Source: Coriobacteriia bacterium (lineage in GTDB: Bacteria > Actinomycetota > Coriobacteriia > Anaerosomatales > PALSA-660). From it: a stretch of DNA of 40,486 bases. Where the stretch lies: positions 1-40,486 of the forward strand of contig JAUSBS010000116.1 in the NCBI GenBank assembly GCA_030651905.1, given 5' to 3'. Positions 23,684-32,589 of this stretch are shown here, in pieces. Numbering within the stretch: the first letter of the stretch is position 1; each line of letters starts with the position of its first letter. Position numbers and translations under genes: made by a program. The notes beneath the pieces are model-generated. The model made no database searches. It worked only from the letters and a program-made list of their open reading frames with translations, and was not told where the DNA came from.

Positions 23684-24588
23684 TGAGCGTCTCGATAGGC
23701 TCGTCCAAGCGCGACCACGAGGTGGAGGTCGACCTCTTCGGCGAGACGTTCAGGATCCGTCGCGAAGGCACCGACGGTGACATGGCCAAGGCGGTCGAGC
23801 GCTTCCGCGAGCTCGACGGCAAGGTCGCGGCGTTCGGACTGGGCGGCATCGACCTCTTCCTGTCGGCCGTGGGCCGCGACTACTACCTGCGCGACGCGAA
23901 GCGGTTCCGCGACGCTGCCAAGATCACGCCGATCCTCGACGGTACGGGGCTCAAGGGTGCTGTCGAGGCCGACGTCGTGCGCTTCATGCGCGAGGACCTG
24001 GGGCTCGACCTCGCCGGCAAGCGCGTGCTGTCGACCTCGGCGCTGGACCGCGCCGGCATGACCGAGGCCTTCTACGACGCAGGCTGCAAGGTGACGGCCG
24101 GGGACCTGCTCTACGCGCTCGGGATCGACATCATGATCCACGACCGGGCGACTCTGCACCGCGTCATCCGCACCATCGCGCCGATCGCCGTCCAGCTGCC
24201 GATCACCTGGCTCTACGACGCCGAGGCGGACCACACCACCGAGGTCAAGGGCGCGACCAAGCACGCACACCTCTACCACGACAACGACATCATCGCGGGC
24301 GACTACAAGTGGGTCCGCAAGTGGATGCCCGAGGACATGAGCGGCAAGTGGGTCATCAGCAACACGACCACGGCCGAGGACGTCGAGTTCCTGCGCTCGC
24401 GCGGCGTCGAACTGCTCATCACGTCGACGCCGCGGCTCGAGGGCCGCTCGTTCGGCACCAACGTCATCGAGGCGACGATGGTCGCGCTCGATGGAGCATC
24501 CGGGCGACTCTCCGGCGAACGCTATCTGGAGCTGATGCGCAGCGTCGGCTTCAAGCCCGACGTGCAGTGGCTCCAGCGCGGCGCGTGA
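23662..24588 (+). CDS. conserved protein, often annotated quinate 5-dehydrogenase
   Basis: The protein is about 300 residues long and, from memory, resembles proteins labelled quinate 5-dehydrogenase in Firmicutes and actinobacterial genomes; that name rests on little evidence. Visible features are VVSVSIGSSKRDHEVEV, GTDGDMAKAVERFRELDGKV, FGLGGIDLFLSAVGRDYYLR and a Rossmann-like KRVLSTSALDRAGMTEAFYD. The end contains LLITSTPRLEGRSFGTNVIE. The start is uncertain: GTG 23662 touches the ribosome site GGGAGG (23657-23662), GTG 23683 has a poor site, and ATC 23671 would be ideally spaced and give MKEVVSVSIG. It is coupled to the HTH gene. No quinate or shikimate genes are nearby. Confidence 0.65.
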   Translation: MDAIKEVVSVSIGSSKRDHEVEVDLFGETFRIRREGTDGDMAKAVERFRELDGKVAAFGLGGIDLFLSAVGRDYYLRDAKRFRDAAKITPILDGTGLKGAVEADVVRFMREDLGLDLAGKRVLSTSALDRAGMTEAFYDAGCKVTAGDLLYALGIDIMIHDRATLHRVIRTIAPIAVQLPITWLYDAEADHTTEVKGATKHAHLYHDNDIIAGDYKWVRKWMPEDMSGKWVISNTTTAEDVEFLRSRGVELLITSTPRLEGRSFGTNVIEATMVALDGASGRLSGERYLELMRSVGFKPDVQWLQRGA

Positions 24589-24613
24589 CGCCCCGCACCT
24601 GACTGTGCGGCTT

Positions 24614-24643
24614 GTGGCGACTAGGCACGGCGGATGCTACACT
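24614..24643 (+). promoter_or_regulatory. ccmE operon promoter
   Basis: GTGGCG (24614-24619), an 18-base spacer and TACACT (24638-24643) with an extended TGC form the likely promoter. It has the same spacing as the hemA promoter (TTGGCG-N18-TAGGAT). Confidence 0.55.
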
Positions 24644-24650
24644 CACCAGC

Positions 24651-24680
24651 GTTCAGGCAAGCGGGCAGGAGCGGTGCGTC
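24651..24680 (+). promoter_or_regulatory. leader element shared with hemA
   Basis: GTTCAGGC begins 7 bases after the -10 (about +1) and GTGCGTC follows at 24674-24680. The hemA promoter region has the same two motifs at nearly the same spacing. The first 12 bases, GTTCAGGCAAGC, are also exactly complementary to 32652-32663 in the hemA leader. It could be an operator at the start site or part of a structured RNA. Confidence 0.5.
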
Positions 24681-24772
24681 TCACCCCACCTCCCGTACTC
24701 GCAGTCGCCCGCGCACGCGCGCGTCCGCAAGAGTGCCATACGTCGATACGCGAAGGAGTCGTGGCTCACACG

Positions 24773-25447
24773 ATGAACAACCGCGCACGCAACAGGCTCA
24801 TCGGCGTCACCGTCATCATCCTCGGCATCGCGGCCGCCGTGTTCTTCGGCTCCGGCGCCGGGACCGGTGCCTACACCAAGACCGTCGACGAGGCCGCCAA
24901 CGACGCCTCGCTCGTGGGCAAGCGCATCAAGGTGTCGGGCAGCGTCATCGCGGGCTCATGGGACAAGAAGACCAACCCCATGAAGTTCCGCATCCGCACC
25001 GAAGGCAAGACCTCCGGTCCCGAGATCGCGATCGTCTACACCGGTGCGGCGCCGAACACGTTCGGCAACGACACCGTCGCCATCGTCACGGGCACGCTCG
25101 AGTCCGGTGGCACCATGAAGGCCGACGACATGATCACGAAGTGCCCCTCGAAGTACTCCTCGGGCACCGGCGCGATCACGGTCACCGAGCTGCTCAAGGC
25201 CCAGGCCAAGGCGCAGCCCATCCAAGTCGTCGGCTATCTCAAGGCGAAGTCCCTCAACCTCGAGGGTCAGGGCACCGAGCGCTTCGTCCTGACATCGACG
25301 CCGACCGGGGGCGACGAGATCAGCGTCCAGTTCGCCGGGTCCATGCCTGCCGGCACCGTGGACGGCGTACAGCTCGTCGTGGGCGGGGAGTATGATTCGA
25401 CGGGGGTCGTCGCGGCAAGCAGCGTGGCCCGCCTCGCAAGCAAGTAG
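24773..25447 (+). CDS. ccmE: cytochrome c maturation protein CcmE, Cys-type with second OB-like domain
   Basis: CcmE is the heme chaperone of System I: it binds heme covalently and passes it to CcmF. The 224-residue protein has an N-terminal membrane anchor (about 8-28). An OB-fold domain (about 37-128) ends in Cys124-Pro-Ser-Lys-Tyr128. Standard CcmE has His in place of this Cys; the CxxxY form is known in archaea and Desulfovibrio. Normal CcmE proteins have about 140-160 residues; here residues 133-224 look like a second OB copy (EISVQFAGSMPAGTVDGVQL against EIAIVYTGAAPNTFGNDTVA) without the Cys/Tyr motif. A GTG at 24761 is an alternative start, with GAAGGAG at 24752-24758. It heads the ccm cluster. 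Confidence 0.88.
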   Translation: MNNRARNRLIGVTVIILGIAAAVFFGSGAGTGAYTKTVDEAANDASLVGKRIKVSGSVIAGSWDKKTNPMKFRIRTEGKTSGPEIAIVYTGAAPNTFGNDTVAIVTGTLESGGTMKADDMITKCPSKYSSGTGAITVTELLKAQAKAQPIQVVGYLKAKSLNLEGQGTERFVLTSTPTGGDEISVQFAGSMPAGTVDGVQLVVGGEYDSTGVVAASSVARLASK

Positions 25448-25455
25448 GCCAACCT

Positions 25456-25486
25456 CGGAGGCGGCCTGACGCAAAGGCCGCCTTCG
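25456..25486 (+). terminator. strong hairpin between ccmE and ccmF
   Basis: An 11-bp stem (25456-25466 with 25476-25486, one G-T pair) and a 9-base loop follow the ccmE stop. No T run follows, so it may act as a partial terminator or an mRNA-stability element that sets the CcmE:CcmF ratio. Confidence 0.5.
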
Positions 25487-25515
25487 CAGTCATCTCCACC
25501 GAATAGGGAGCGGCT

Positions 25516-27621
<2,106 letters not shown>

Positions 27622-27634
27622 CGGGAGCGGGCCC

Positions 27635-28366
27635 ATGCCGGAGGGCGGGAGTTCGACATACGCGGTCGAGATCGAGGGTCTCGTCCGCGCATTCGGCGCC
27701 CGCAAGGCGCTCGACGGCGTGTCGCTGACGCTGCCGGCCGGCGCGTTCCTGTCGATCTTCGGCCCGAACGGGGCGGGGAAGACCACGCTCCTGCGCGTGC
27801 TGACCACGCTCACGAACCCGAGCAAGGGCACGGCCCGGATCGCCGGTCTTGACGTCGTCAAGGACGCCGTCGAGCTGCGCGACCGGATCGGGCTCATCAG
27901 CCACAATCCACTGCTCTACCCCGACCTTTCAGCACAGGAGAACCTGGAGTTCTTCGCCGAGATGTACGGCGTGGAGGATCCCGCGGCGCGCGTGCACGAT
28001 CTGCTCACGGCGGTCGAGCTCGACCATCGCAGGCTCGATCTCGTGCGGACGTTCTCGCGCGGGATGCTGCAGCGGCTCTCCATCGCACGCGCCCTCCTGC
28101 ACCGGCCCGAGGTGCTCTTCCTCGACGAGCCGTACTCGGGTCTCGACCCGCACGCGGCGGACATCCTGGACTCGCTCATCGCCTCCGTTCGCGCGGAGCA
28201 CACGTTCGTCATGGTGAGCCACGACCTCGCGAAGGGCCTCGAGCTGTGCACGCACGCGCTCATCCTCGCGAAGGGACGTGTCGTGCTCTTCGAGCCGCGC
28301 GAGAACATCGACCCGGACGCGTTCGCGGCGACGTACCGCTCCACCGTCGGGATGGGGGTGGCGTGA
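27635..28366 (+). CDS. ccmA: heme exporter ATP-binding subunit CcmA
   Basis: CcmA is the ATPase of the CcmABCD complex that releases heme-loaded CcmE. The 243-residue protein has Walker A GPNGAGKT (43-50), Q-loop-region SHNPLLYPDLSAQENL, ABC signature SRGMLQRLSIARAL (about 141-154), Walker B VLFLDEP (160-166) and an H-loop His in FVMVSHDLAKG. The signature begins SRGM rather than SGGQ, as is common in CcmA proteins. It follows ccmF by 13 bases and overlaps ccmB as GTGA. Confidence 0.93.
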   Translation: MPEGGSSTYAVEIEGLVRAFGARKALDGVSLTLPAGAFLSIFGPNGAGKTTLLRVLTTLTNPSKGTARIAGLDVVKDAVELRDRIGLISHNPLLYPDLSAQENLEFFAEMYGVEDPAARVHDLLTAVELDHRRLDLVRTFSRGMLQRLSIARALLHRPEVLFLDEPYSGLDPHAADILDSLIASVRAEHTFVMVSHDLAKGLELCTHALILAKGRVVLFEPRENIDPDAFAATYRSTVGMGVA

Positions 28367-29097
28367 GAGTGGCTGAGACCGCGACCGCCGCGCCCAAGCG
28401 CTCCTCGTCATGGCGCCAGTTCAAGGCGATCCTGCGCAAAGACATCGTCATGGAGTTGCGCACGAAAGAGATGCTCAGCTCCATGACGCTCTACACCCTG
28501 CTCACGCTGGTGATCTACCAGATCGCGCTGTCGCAGAGCGGGTCGGGCTTCGACATCCGCCTGATCGCCGCCGGCCTCGTCTGGCTTGCCTTCGTCTTCA
28601 CCTCGATGCTGGGACTGAACCGCTCGCTCGTGCACGAGAAGGACCAAGGCTGCCTCGAGGCGCTGCTGCTGGCACCGGTCGACCGCCCCGTCATCTTCTT
28701 CGCCAAGGCGGTGGGCAACCTCATCTTCCTGCTCATCGTGGAAGTGGTGACCGTGCCGATCTTCGCGGTGGCGTTCATGTCGGGACGCCCCATCGCCGGG
28801 CCGTTCTGGATGCTCGTGCTCTCCGCGTTCGTGGGCTCGCTCGGCATCGCGGGCGTGGGCACGTTCCTCGCCACGATGGCGGTCAACGCCCGCGGTGGCT
28901 CGTTCATCCTCTCGGTGCTGTTCATCCCGCTCATGTATCCGGCCCTGCTCGCCGCCGTCGCGGGCTCCTCAGCGGTGGTCCTCGGTGGCGAAGGCTACGC
29001 CGCCACGTTCTGGCAGGCGGTGGGGATGGGAGCGGGCATCGATGCCATAATGCTGCTCGCGGTCTTTGCACTCTACGAGTTCGTCGTCGGCGCCTGA
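28363..29097 (+). CDS. ccmB: heme exporter membrane subunit CcmB
   Basis: CcmB is the ABC membrane partner of CcmA. The 244-residue protein has six predicted membrane segments after a short cytosolic start (FKAILRKDIVMELRTKEM). Family features are LNRSLVHEKDQGCLEALLLA, followed by RPVIFFAKAVGNL and VLFIPLMYPALLAAV. The GTG at 28363 gives the usual GTGA overlap with ccmA; a GTG at 28369 is also possible. An upstream in-frame ATG at 28246 lies deep inside ccmA and is rejected. Confidence 0.93.
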   Translation: MRVAETATAAPKRSSSWRQFKAILRKDIVMELRTKEMLSSMTLYTLLTLVIYQIALSQSGSGFDIRLIAAGLVWLAFVFTSMLGLNRSLVHEKDQGCLEALLLAPVDRPVIFFAKAVGNLIFLLIVEVVTVPIFAVAFMSGRPIAGPFWMLVLSAFVGSLGIAGVGTFLATMAVNARGGSFILSVLFIPLMYPALLAAVAGSSAVVLGGEGYAATFWQAVGMGAGIDAIMLLAVFALYEFVVGA

Positions 29098-29099
29098 AG

Positions 29100-29121
29100 G
29101 CGCTTCTTGACGCAAGAGCGC
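29100..29121 (+). other. hairpin between ccmB and ccmC
   Basis: GCGCT-T-CTTG (29100-29109) pairs with CAAG-AGCGC (29113-29121) around a 3-base loop, with one bulged T. It fills much of the 44-base gap and may affect mRNA processing or termination. No T run follows. Confidence 0.4.
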
Positions 29122-29141
29122 TACTCGAAAGGGAGTGACGC

Positions 29142-29885
29142 ATGGCAATGGACAGGAACCGCCTCACGTTCGCGGCTGTCGTCGTGGGCGGTCTGCTCAC
29201 CACGGTCGCATTCGTGCTGGCGTTCTTCGTAGCGGCGCCCGTGCTGGCGAACAACACGCTGACGGCCGGCGGTGGCGCGCTGATCGGCGGCAAGCTCATC
29301 ACGAACCCGGTGCTGTTCAGCCAGAAGATATTCTTCTTCCACGTTCCGGTGGCCATCACCAGCTTCGTCATCTTCTTCTTCACGGCCTTCTACGGCGTGC
29401 GGTTCCTCATGACGAAGGACAAGCGGTTCGACACGAAGGCGCGGATCGCCACGGAGATCACGCTCGTGTTCGTGGCGCTGACCATGATCACCGGCGACAT
29501 CTGGACCCGCTACGAGTGGGGGACCTGGTGGGTGTGGGAGCCGCGGCTCACCACCTACTTCATCATGATGATGCTCGTGATCGTCTACTTCGTGCTGCGC
29601 GCCAGTATCGAGGACGAGGAGCGCCGAGCGGTCTACGCGTCCGCCTTCGGCATCCTCGCGTTCCTTGATGCGCCGCTGTCCTTCGCCATCACGCGCATCG
29701 TGCCCAGCGGCGCCCATCCGGTCGTCCTTCGGGCCGGCGGCGGGCTGGACGCGGTGCAGCTGGGCGGCTTCCTCATCGGACTCGCCGGCATGCTGTGCTT
29801 CGGCTACGCGATCTACCAGCTGCGGATCCGCGAAGAGACCGCCAAGGAACGTCTCGAGGTCCTGAAGGCCTCGCTCGAAGGCTGA
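29142..29885 (+). CDS. ccmC: heme-handling protein CcmC
   Basis: CcmC loads heme onto CcmE through its WWD domain. The 247-residue membrane protein has about six segments. The WWD motif is near 126-140 (WGTWWVWEPRLTTYF), and the flanking His ligands are probably those in IFFFHVPVAI and PSGAHPVVLRAGGG. The first membrane segment is followed by a Gly-rich outside loop. GGGAG precedes the ATG. It is followed by a small CcmD-like gene, the normal order. Confidence 0.94.
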   Translation: MAMDRNRLTFAAVVVGGLLTTVAFVLAFFVAAPVLANNTLTAGGGALIGGKLITNPVLFSQKIFFFHVPVAITSFVIFFFTAFYGVRFLMTKDKRFDTKARIATEITLVFVALTMITGDIWTRYEWGTWWVWEPRLTTYFIMMMLVIVYFVLRASIEDEERRAVYASAFGILAFLDAPLSFAITRIVPSGAHPVVLRAGGGLDAVQLGGFLIGLAGMLCFGYAIYQLRIREETAKERLEVLKASLEG

Positions 29886-29916
29886 TACGCCGACTAGAGG
29901 AAGGTGGTGTCCAGAC

Positions 29917-30096
29917 ATGGACCCTGTGCTGAAGGAGATCTACTCGCTGGTCCTGCCGGCCGCTCCGTACGTGCTGGCCGCGTACGGCATCCTGTGGATC
30001 GGGTTGTTCGGCTACGTCACCGTGGTGCTGCGCAGGCTGGGCAAGATCGAGGCCGAGCTGCGCATCGTGGAAGAGGCGCTCGCCCGTCGCGCCTAG
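29917..30096 (+). CDS. ccmD: CcmD-family small membrane protein
   Basis: This 59-residue protein has one membrane segment (APYVLAAYGILWIGLFGY, about 16-33) and then a charged helix (LRRLGKIEAELRIVEEALAR). The AAY...W...LFGY then R..K.E.EL pattern is typical of CcmD, which holds CcmC and CcmE in the CcmABCD complex. Its place directly after ccmC supports this. The ATG at 29917 follows AGGAAGGTGG. Confidence 0.82.
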   Translation: MDPVLKEIYSLVLPAAPYVLAAYGILWIGLFGYVTVVLRRLGKIEAELRIVEEALARRA

Positions 30097-30121
30097 AGCG
30101 GCGACGCGTCCGAGGTTGAAC

Positions 30122-30153
30122 TAGTATTGATGCGCGACGTTCGTCCGTCGCGC
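30122..30153 (+). promoter_or_regulatory. possible promoter and start-site hairpin before hemX
   Basis: TAGTAT (30122-30127) could be a -10. It is followed by a perfect 8-bp stem GCGCGACG/CGTCGCGC (30132-30139 with 30146-30153) with a TTCGTC loop, at or near the expected start of the transcript. It could alternatively terminate the ccm transcript. Confidence 0.4.
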
Positions 30154-30176
30154 CGACGTCTGAGGAGAGGGCTCGC

Positions 30177-31028
30177 ATGCTCGTGAGGCTCCAGGGCATC
30201 TCGATGTGGCTGTCGATGGCTGCACTCACCGGTGCCACGGTCCTGTACGCCTACTTCTTCCTGTCGAAGAAGACGCTGCACTCGCGCTATGCGACGGCGC
30301 TCACCGGCGCCGGCTTCGTCTTGCTCACGGCGTCCATCGGCATGTACTCGAGCGCCGCTCAGGGCACCCGGCTCGTCGGCCCGTACACCCTCGTGCTCGC
30401 GGCGTGGGCGCTCGTCTTCGTCTACTTCGTCGTCGAACACCTCGTGAAGCTCAAGGTGTACGGCACGGTGCTCGTGCCGGTCGCGCTCGCCCTGCTCGTG
30501 CTGGCGCAGATCCTCCTGCCGGCGGCCGCGGGGCTGAAGCCGACCGTCGAGGAAGTGCGCCTGCTCGACAGCTGGCGTGTCATCGTGCACGTCGTGCTCA
30601 TCGTGTTCGCCAACGCCGGCTTCGCCATCGGGGCCGCCGCGTCCGGAACATACCTGGCGCTCGAGGCCCAGCTCAAGAGGCACCGCACCACGACCCTGTT
30701 CAAGCGGTTGCCTTCACTCGCGCAGACCGACCTTGTCGCTCGCCGCGCCGTGGGCTGGGCGTATCCCGCCTACTCGGCCGGACTGCTGCTCGGCGTCCTG
30801 CGCGCGGTCGAGACCGACGTGACGGGCTGGTGGCAGGACCCGCGGGTCATGCTCGCCGGCCTGGTCTGGGCGATCTTCGGGGCGTACCTCTACCTCCACT
30901 ACGGTCGTGAGGCGTCCGGCCGGACGAGCGCGTACGTGGCGCTGGCGGGACTCGTCTTCGTCGTCGCGTTGGCGATCGTCGCGCGTACCGTTCCCGCCGG
31001 ATTCCACATCTTCGGGATCGCCGGGTAG
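30177..31028 (+). CDS. hemX: HemX/CcsA-like cytochrome c assembly-family membrane protein
   Basis: The 283-residue membrane protein has about eight segments and belongs to the CcsA/CcmC/CcmF superfamily. A degenerate tryptophan-rich stretch (TGWWQDPRVMLAGLVWAIFG) and YLYLHYGREASG mark the usual core. The position at the head of heme-synthesis genes matches hemX of hemAXCDBL operons in Firmicutes, where HemX lowers HemA abundance. A direct role in cytochrome c assembly beside ccmC is an alternative. GAGGAGAGGG precedes the ATG. The next gene starts immediately after its stop. Confidence 0.75.
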   Translation: MLVRLQGISMWLSMAALTGATVLYAYFFLSKKTLHSRYATALTGAGFVLLTASIGMYSSAAQGTRLVGPYTLVLAAWALVFVYFVVEHLVKLKVYGTVLVPVALALLVLAQILLPAAAGLKPTVEEVRLLDSWRVIVHVVLIVFANAGFAIGAAASGTYLALEAQLKRHRTTTLFKRLPSLAQTDLVARRAVGWAYPAYSAGLLLGVLRAVETDVTGWWQDPRVMLAGLVWAIFGAYLYLHYGREASGRTSAYVALAGLVFVVALAIVARTVPAGFHIFGIAG

Positions 31029-31709
31029 ATGGCCGAGGACTACTCGAAGGCGTACTACCCCGTCTACCTGGACCTCAACGGACGGCTCGTGGTTATCGTC
31101 GGGGGCGGGAAGGTCGCCCAGCGCAAGGCGAAGACACTCGCGGGCTACGGGGCGGACGTGGTGCTCATCGCCCCCCAGGTCACCGAGGAGCTCCTGCAGC
31201 TCGAGGCCGACGGTCTCGCGACCGTGGAGCAGCGCGGCTACGTGCGCGGCGACCTGGACGGCGCGTTCCTCGCGGTGTGTGCGACGGACTCCGAGGAGAT
31301 CAACCGTGCGGTCTACGCCGAGGCGGAGGAGCGGGGCTGCCTCGTCAACGTCGTCGACGTTCCCGACCTGTGCAGCTTCATCGTGCCGTCGATCGTACGG
31401 CGCGGGTCGCTGCAGATCGCCATCTCGACCGGAGGAGCGGCGCCTACCGTCGCTAAGCGGCTGCGCAAGCGCTTCCAAGACGAGTTCGGCGATGAGTGGG
31501 CCGACTACGTGGCGTTGATGGGCGCGGTGCGCCTGCTCGTCATGGAGCGCGTGCCCGGCGGCGAGGCGGACCGCAAGCCGATCTTCGAGAGGATCGCCGA
31601 CTCCGACGTGCTGGATCGGCTGCGCGCCGGCGAGACCCCGAGTGCCGAGGACGTGTTCGCCGAGTTCGCCGGCGAGCCGAAGGAAGAGGCTGAAGACAGA
31701 AGTGGCTGA
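31029..31709 (+). CDS. precorrin-2 dehydrogenase / sirohydrochlorin ferrochelatase-like
   Basis: The 226-residue protein resembles the N-terminal half of CysG and yeast Met8p, which oxidise precorrin-2 to sirohydrochlorin with NAD and sometimes insert iron to make siroheme. The NAD-binding site is VVIVGGGKVAQRKAKTL (about 21-37). Later segments FLAVCATDSEEINRAVY, then CLVNVVDVPDLCSFIVPS and ISTGGAAPTVAKRLR, are standard. The C-terminal tail is acidic. It starts on the base after the hemX stop. Its product is the entry point of the siroheme-dependent heme route implied by ahbC and ahbD downstream. Whether it also chelates iron cannot be judged. Confidence 0.92.
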   Translation: MAEDYSKAYYPVYLDLNGRLVVIVGGGKVAQRKAKTLAGYGADVVLIAPQVTEELLQLEADGLATVEQRGYVRGDLDGAFLAVCATDSEEINRAVYAEAEERGCLVNVVDVPDLCSFIVPSIVRRGSLQIAISTGGAAPTVAKRLRKRFQDEFGDEWADYVALMGAVRLLVMERVPGGEADRKPIFERIADSDVLDRLRAGETPSAEDVFAEFAGEPKEEAEDRSG

Positions 31710-32529
31710 CTGGCGCGGGAAGCACGTGATGGTCGTCGGCGGATCGAGCGGCATCGGCCTAGCGAGTGCGGAAGCGTTCGCGGCGCGCGGGGCGGACGTC
31801 ACCATCGTCGCGCGCTCCCGCGACCGACTCGAGGCCGCCTGCGAGGCGGTCAAGCTGCGCCGGGCCGACACGTCCCAGCGCGTCCGGTGGGTCTCGGCCG
31901 ATGCCTCGACCCCCGACGGGGCCGCGGAGGCCGTTGTGAAGGCCACCGAGGCGGGGACGTGGCCTGTCGACGTGCTCGTGAGCTGCGCGGGCGTCATCAT
32001 CCCGGGCTACTTCGAGTCGATGCGGGTGGAGGACTTCGAGGAGTGCATGGACTCGTGGCGCGCGTGCGTGCACGGCGCGCGCGCGGTCGCACCGTCGATG
32101 ATGGAGCGCCGGACCGGTCACATCGTGAACGTCTCGAGCATGGCCGGCCTCATGGGCCTCTTCGGCTATACGGCCTACTCCTCGGCGAAGTACGCGATCG
32201 TGGGGCTGTCCGAGGCGCTGCGCAGCGAGATGAAGCCGTACGGCGTGCGCGTCTCGGTGGTGTGCCCACCGGACACGGACACGCCGGGACTCGCCTTCGA
32301 GAAAGGCCTGCGCCCCCCGGAGACCGACAAGGTCGCCGGCGCCGTTGCGCCGATCCTGCCCTCGGTGGTCGCCGACGCGTTGGTCCGTGGCGTCGAGAAA
32401 GGCCGCTTCCTCATCGTCCCGGGCGCGCTGTCCAAGTTCTACCGCGTGCTCAAGGCCAACGCGCTGTGGCTCTTCTTCGCCATCACGGACTCCGACGTCG
32501 CATCGGCGCGCAAGGCTCGCGGGGTCTAG
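31702..32529 (+). CDS. short-chain dehydrogenase, 3-ketodihydrosphingosine-reductase-like
   Basis: The 275-residue protein is a classical NAD(P)-dependent SDR. It has the cofactor motif GGSSGIGLA, Ser and YxxxK catalytic residues in NVSSMAGLMGLFGYTAYSSAK, and a C-terminal hydrophobic segment (ANALWLFFAI). The stretch VVCPPDTDTPGLAFEKGLRP followed by PETDK closely resembles the signature of 3-ketodihydrosphingosine reductases (KDSR/FVT1). No sphingolipid genes are near; it overlaps the precorrin-2 dehydrogenase gene by 8 bases and sits in a heme context. The substrate is therefore uncertain. The start is GTG at 31702. Confidence 0.85.
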   Translation: MADWRGKHVMVVGGSSGIGLASAEAFAARGADVTIVARSRDRLEAACEAVKLRRADTSQRVRWVSADASTPDGAAEAVVKATEAGTWPVDVLVSCAGVIIPGYFESMRVEDFEECMDSWRACVHGARAVAPSMMERRTGHIVNVSSMAGLMGLFGYTAYSSAKYAIVGLSEALRSEMKPYGVRVSVVCPPDTDTPGLAFEKGLRPPETDKVAGAVAPILPSVVADALVRGVEKGRFLIVPGALSKFYRVLKANALWLFFAITDSDVASARKARGV

Positions 32530-32552
32530 ACGCCCGCACACGGCGGCGCGCG

Positions 32553-32582
32553 TTGGCGGTTTGGAGCGCGCGATGCTAGGAT
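32553..32582 (+). promoter_or_regulatory. hemA operon promoter
   Basis: TTGGCG (32553-32558), an 18-base spacer and TAGGAT (32577-32582) with an extended TGC form the likely promoter, 178 bases before the preferred hemA ATG. The layout equals that of the ccmE promoter. Confidence 0.6.
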
Positions 32583-32589
32583 TGCTCTC

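Noticed and set aside
24593-24610. CCGCAC-CTGACT-GTGCGG hairpin after the 23662-24588 gene as a terminator
   Set aside because: The stem is only 6 bp, no T run follows, and it sits directly against the ccmE -35 region; too weak to annotate.
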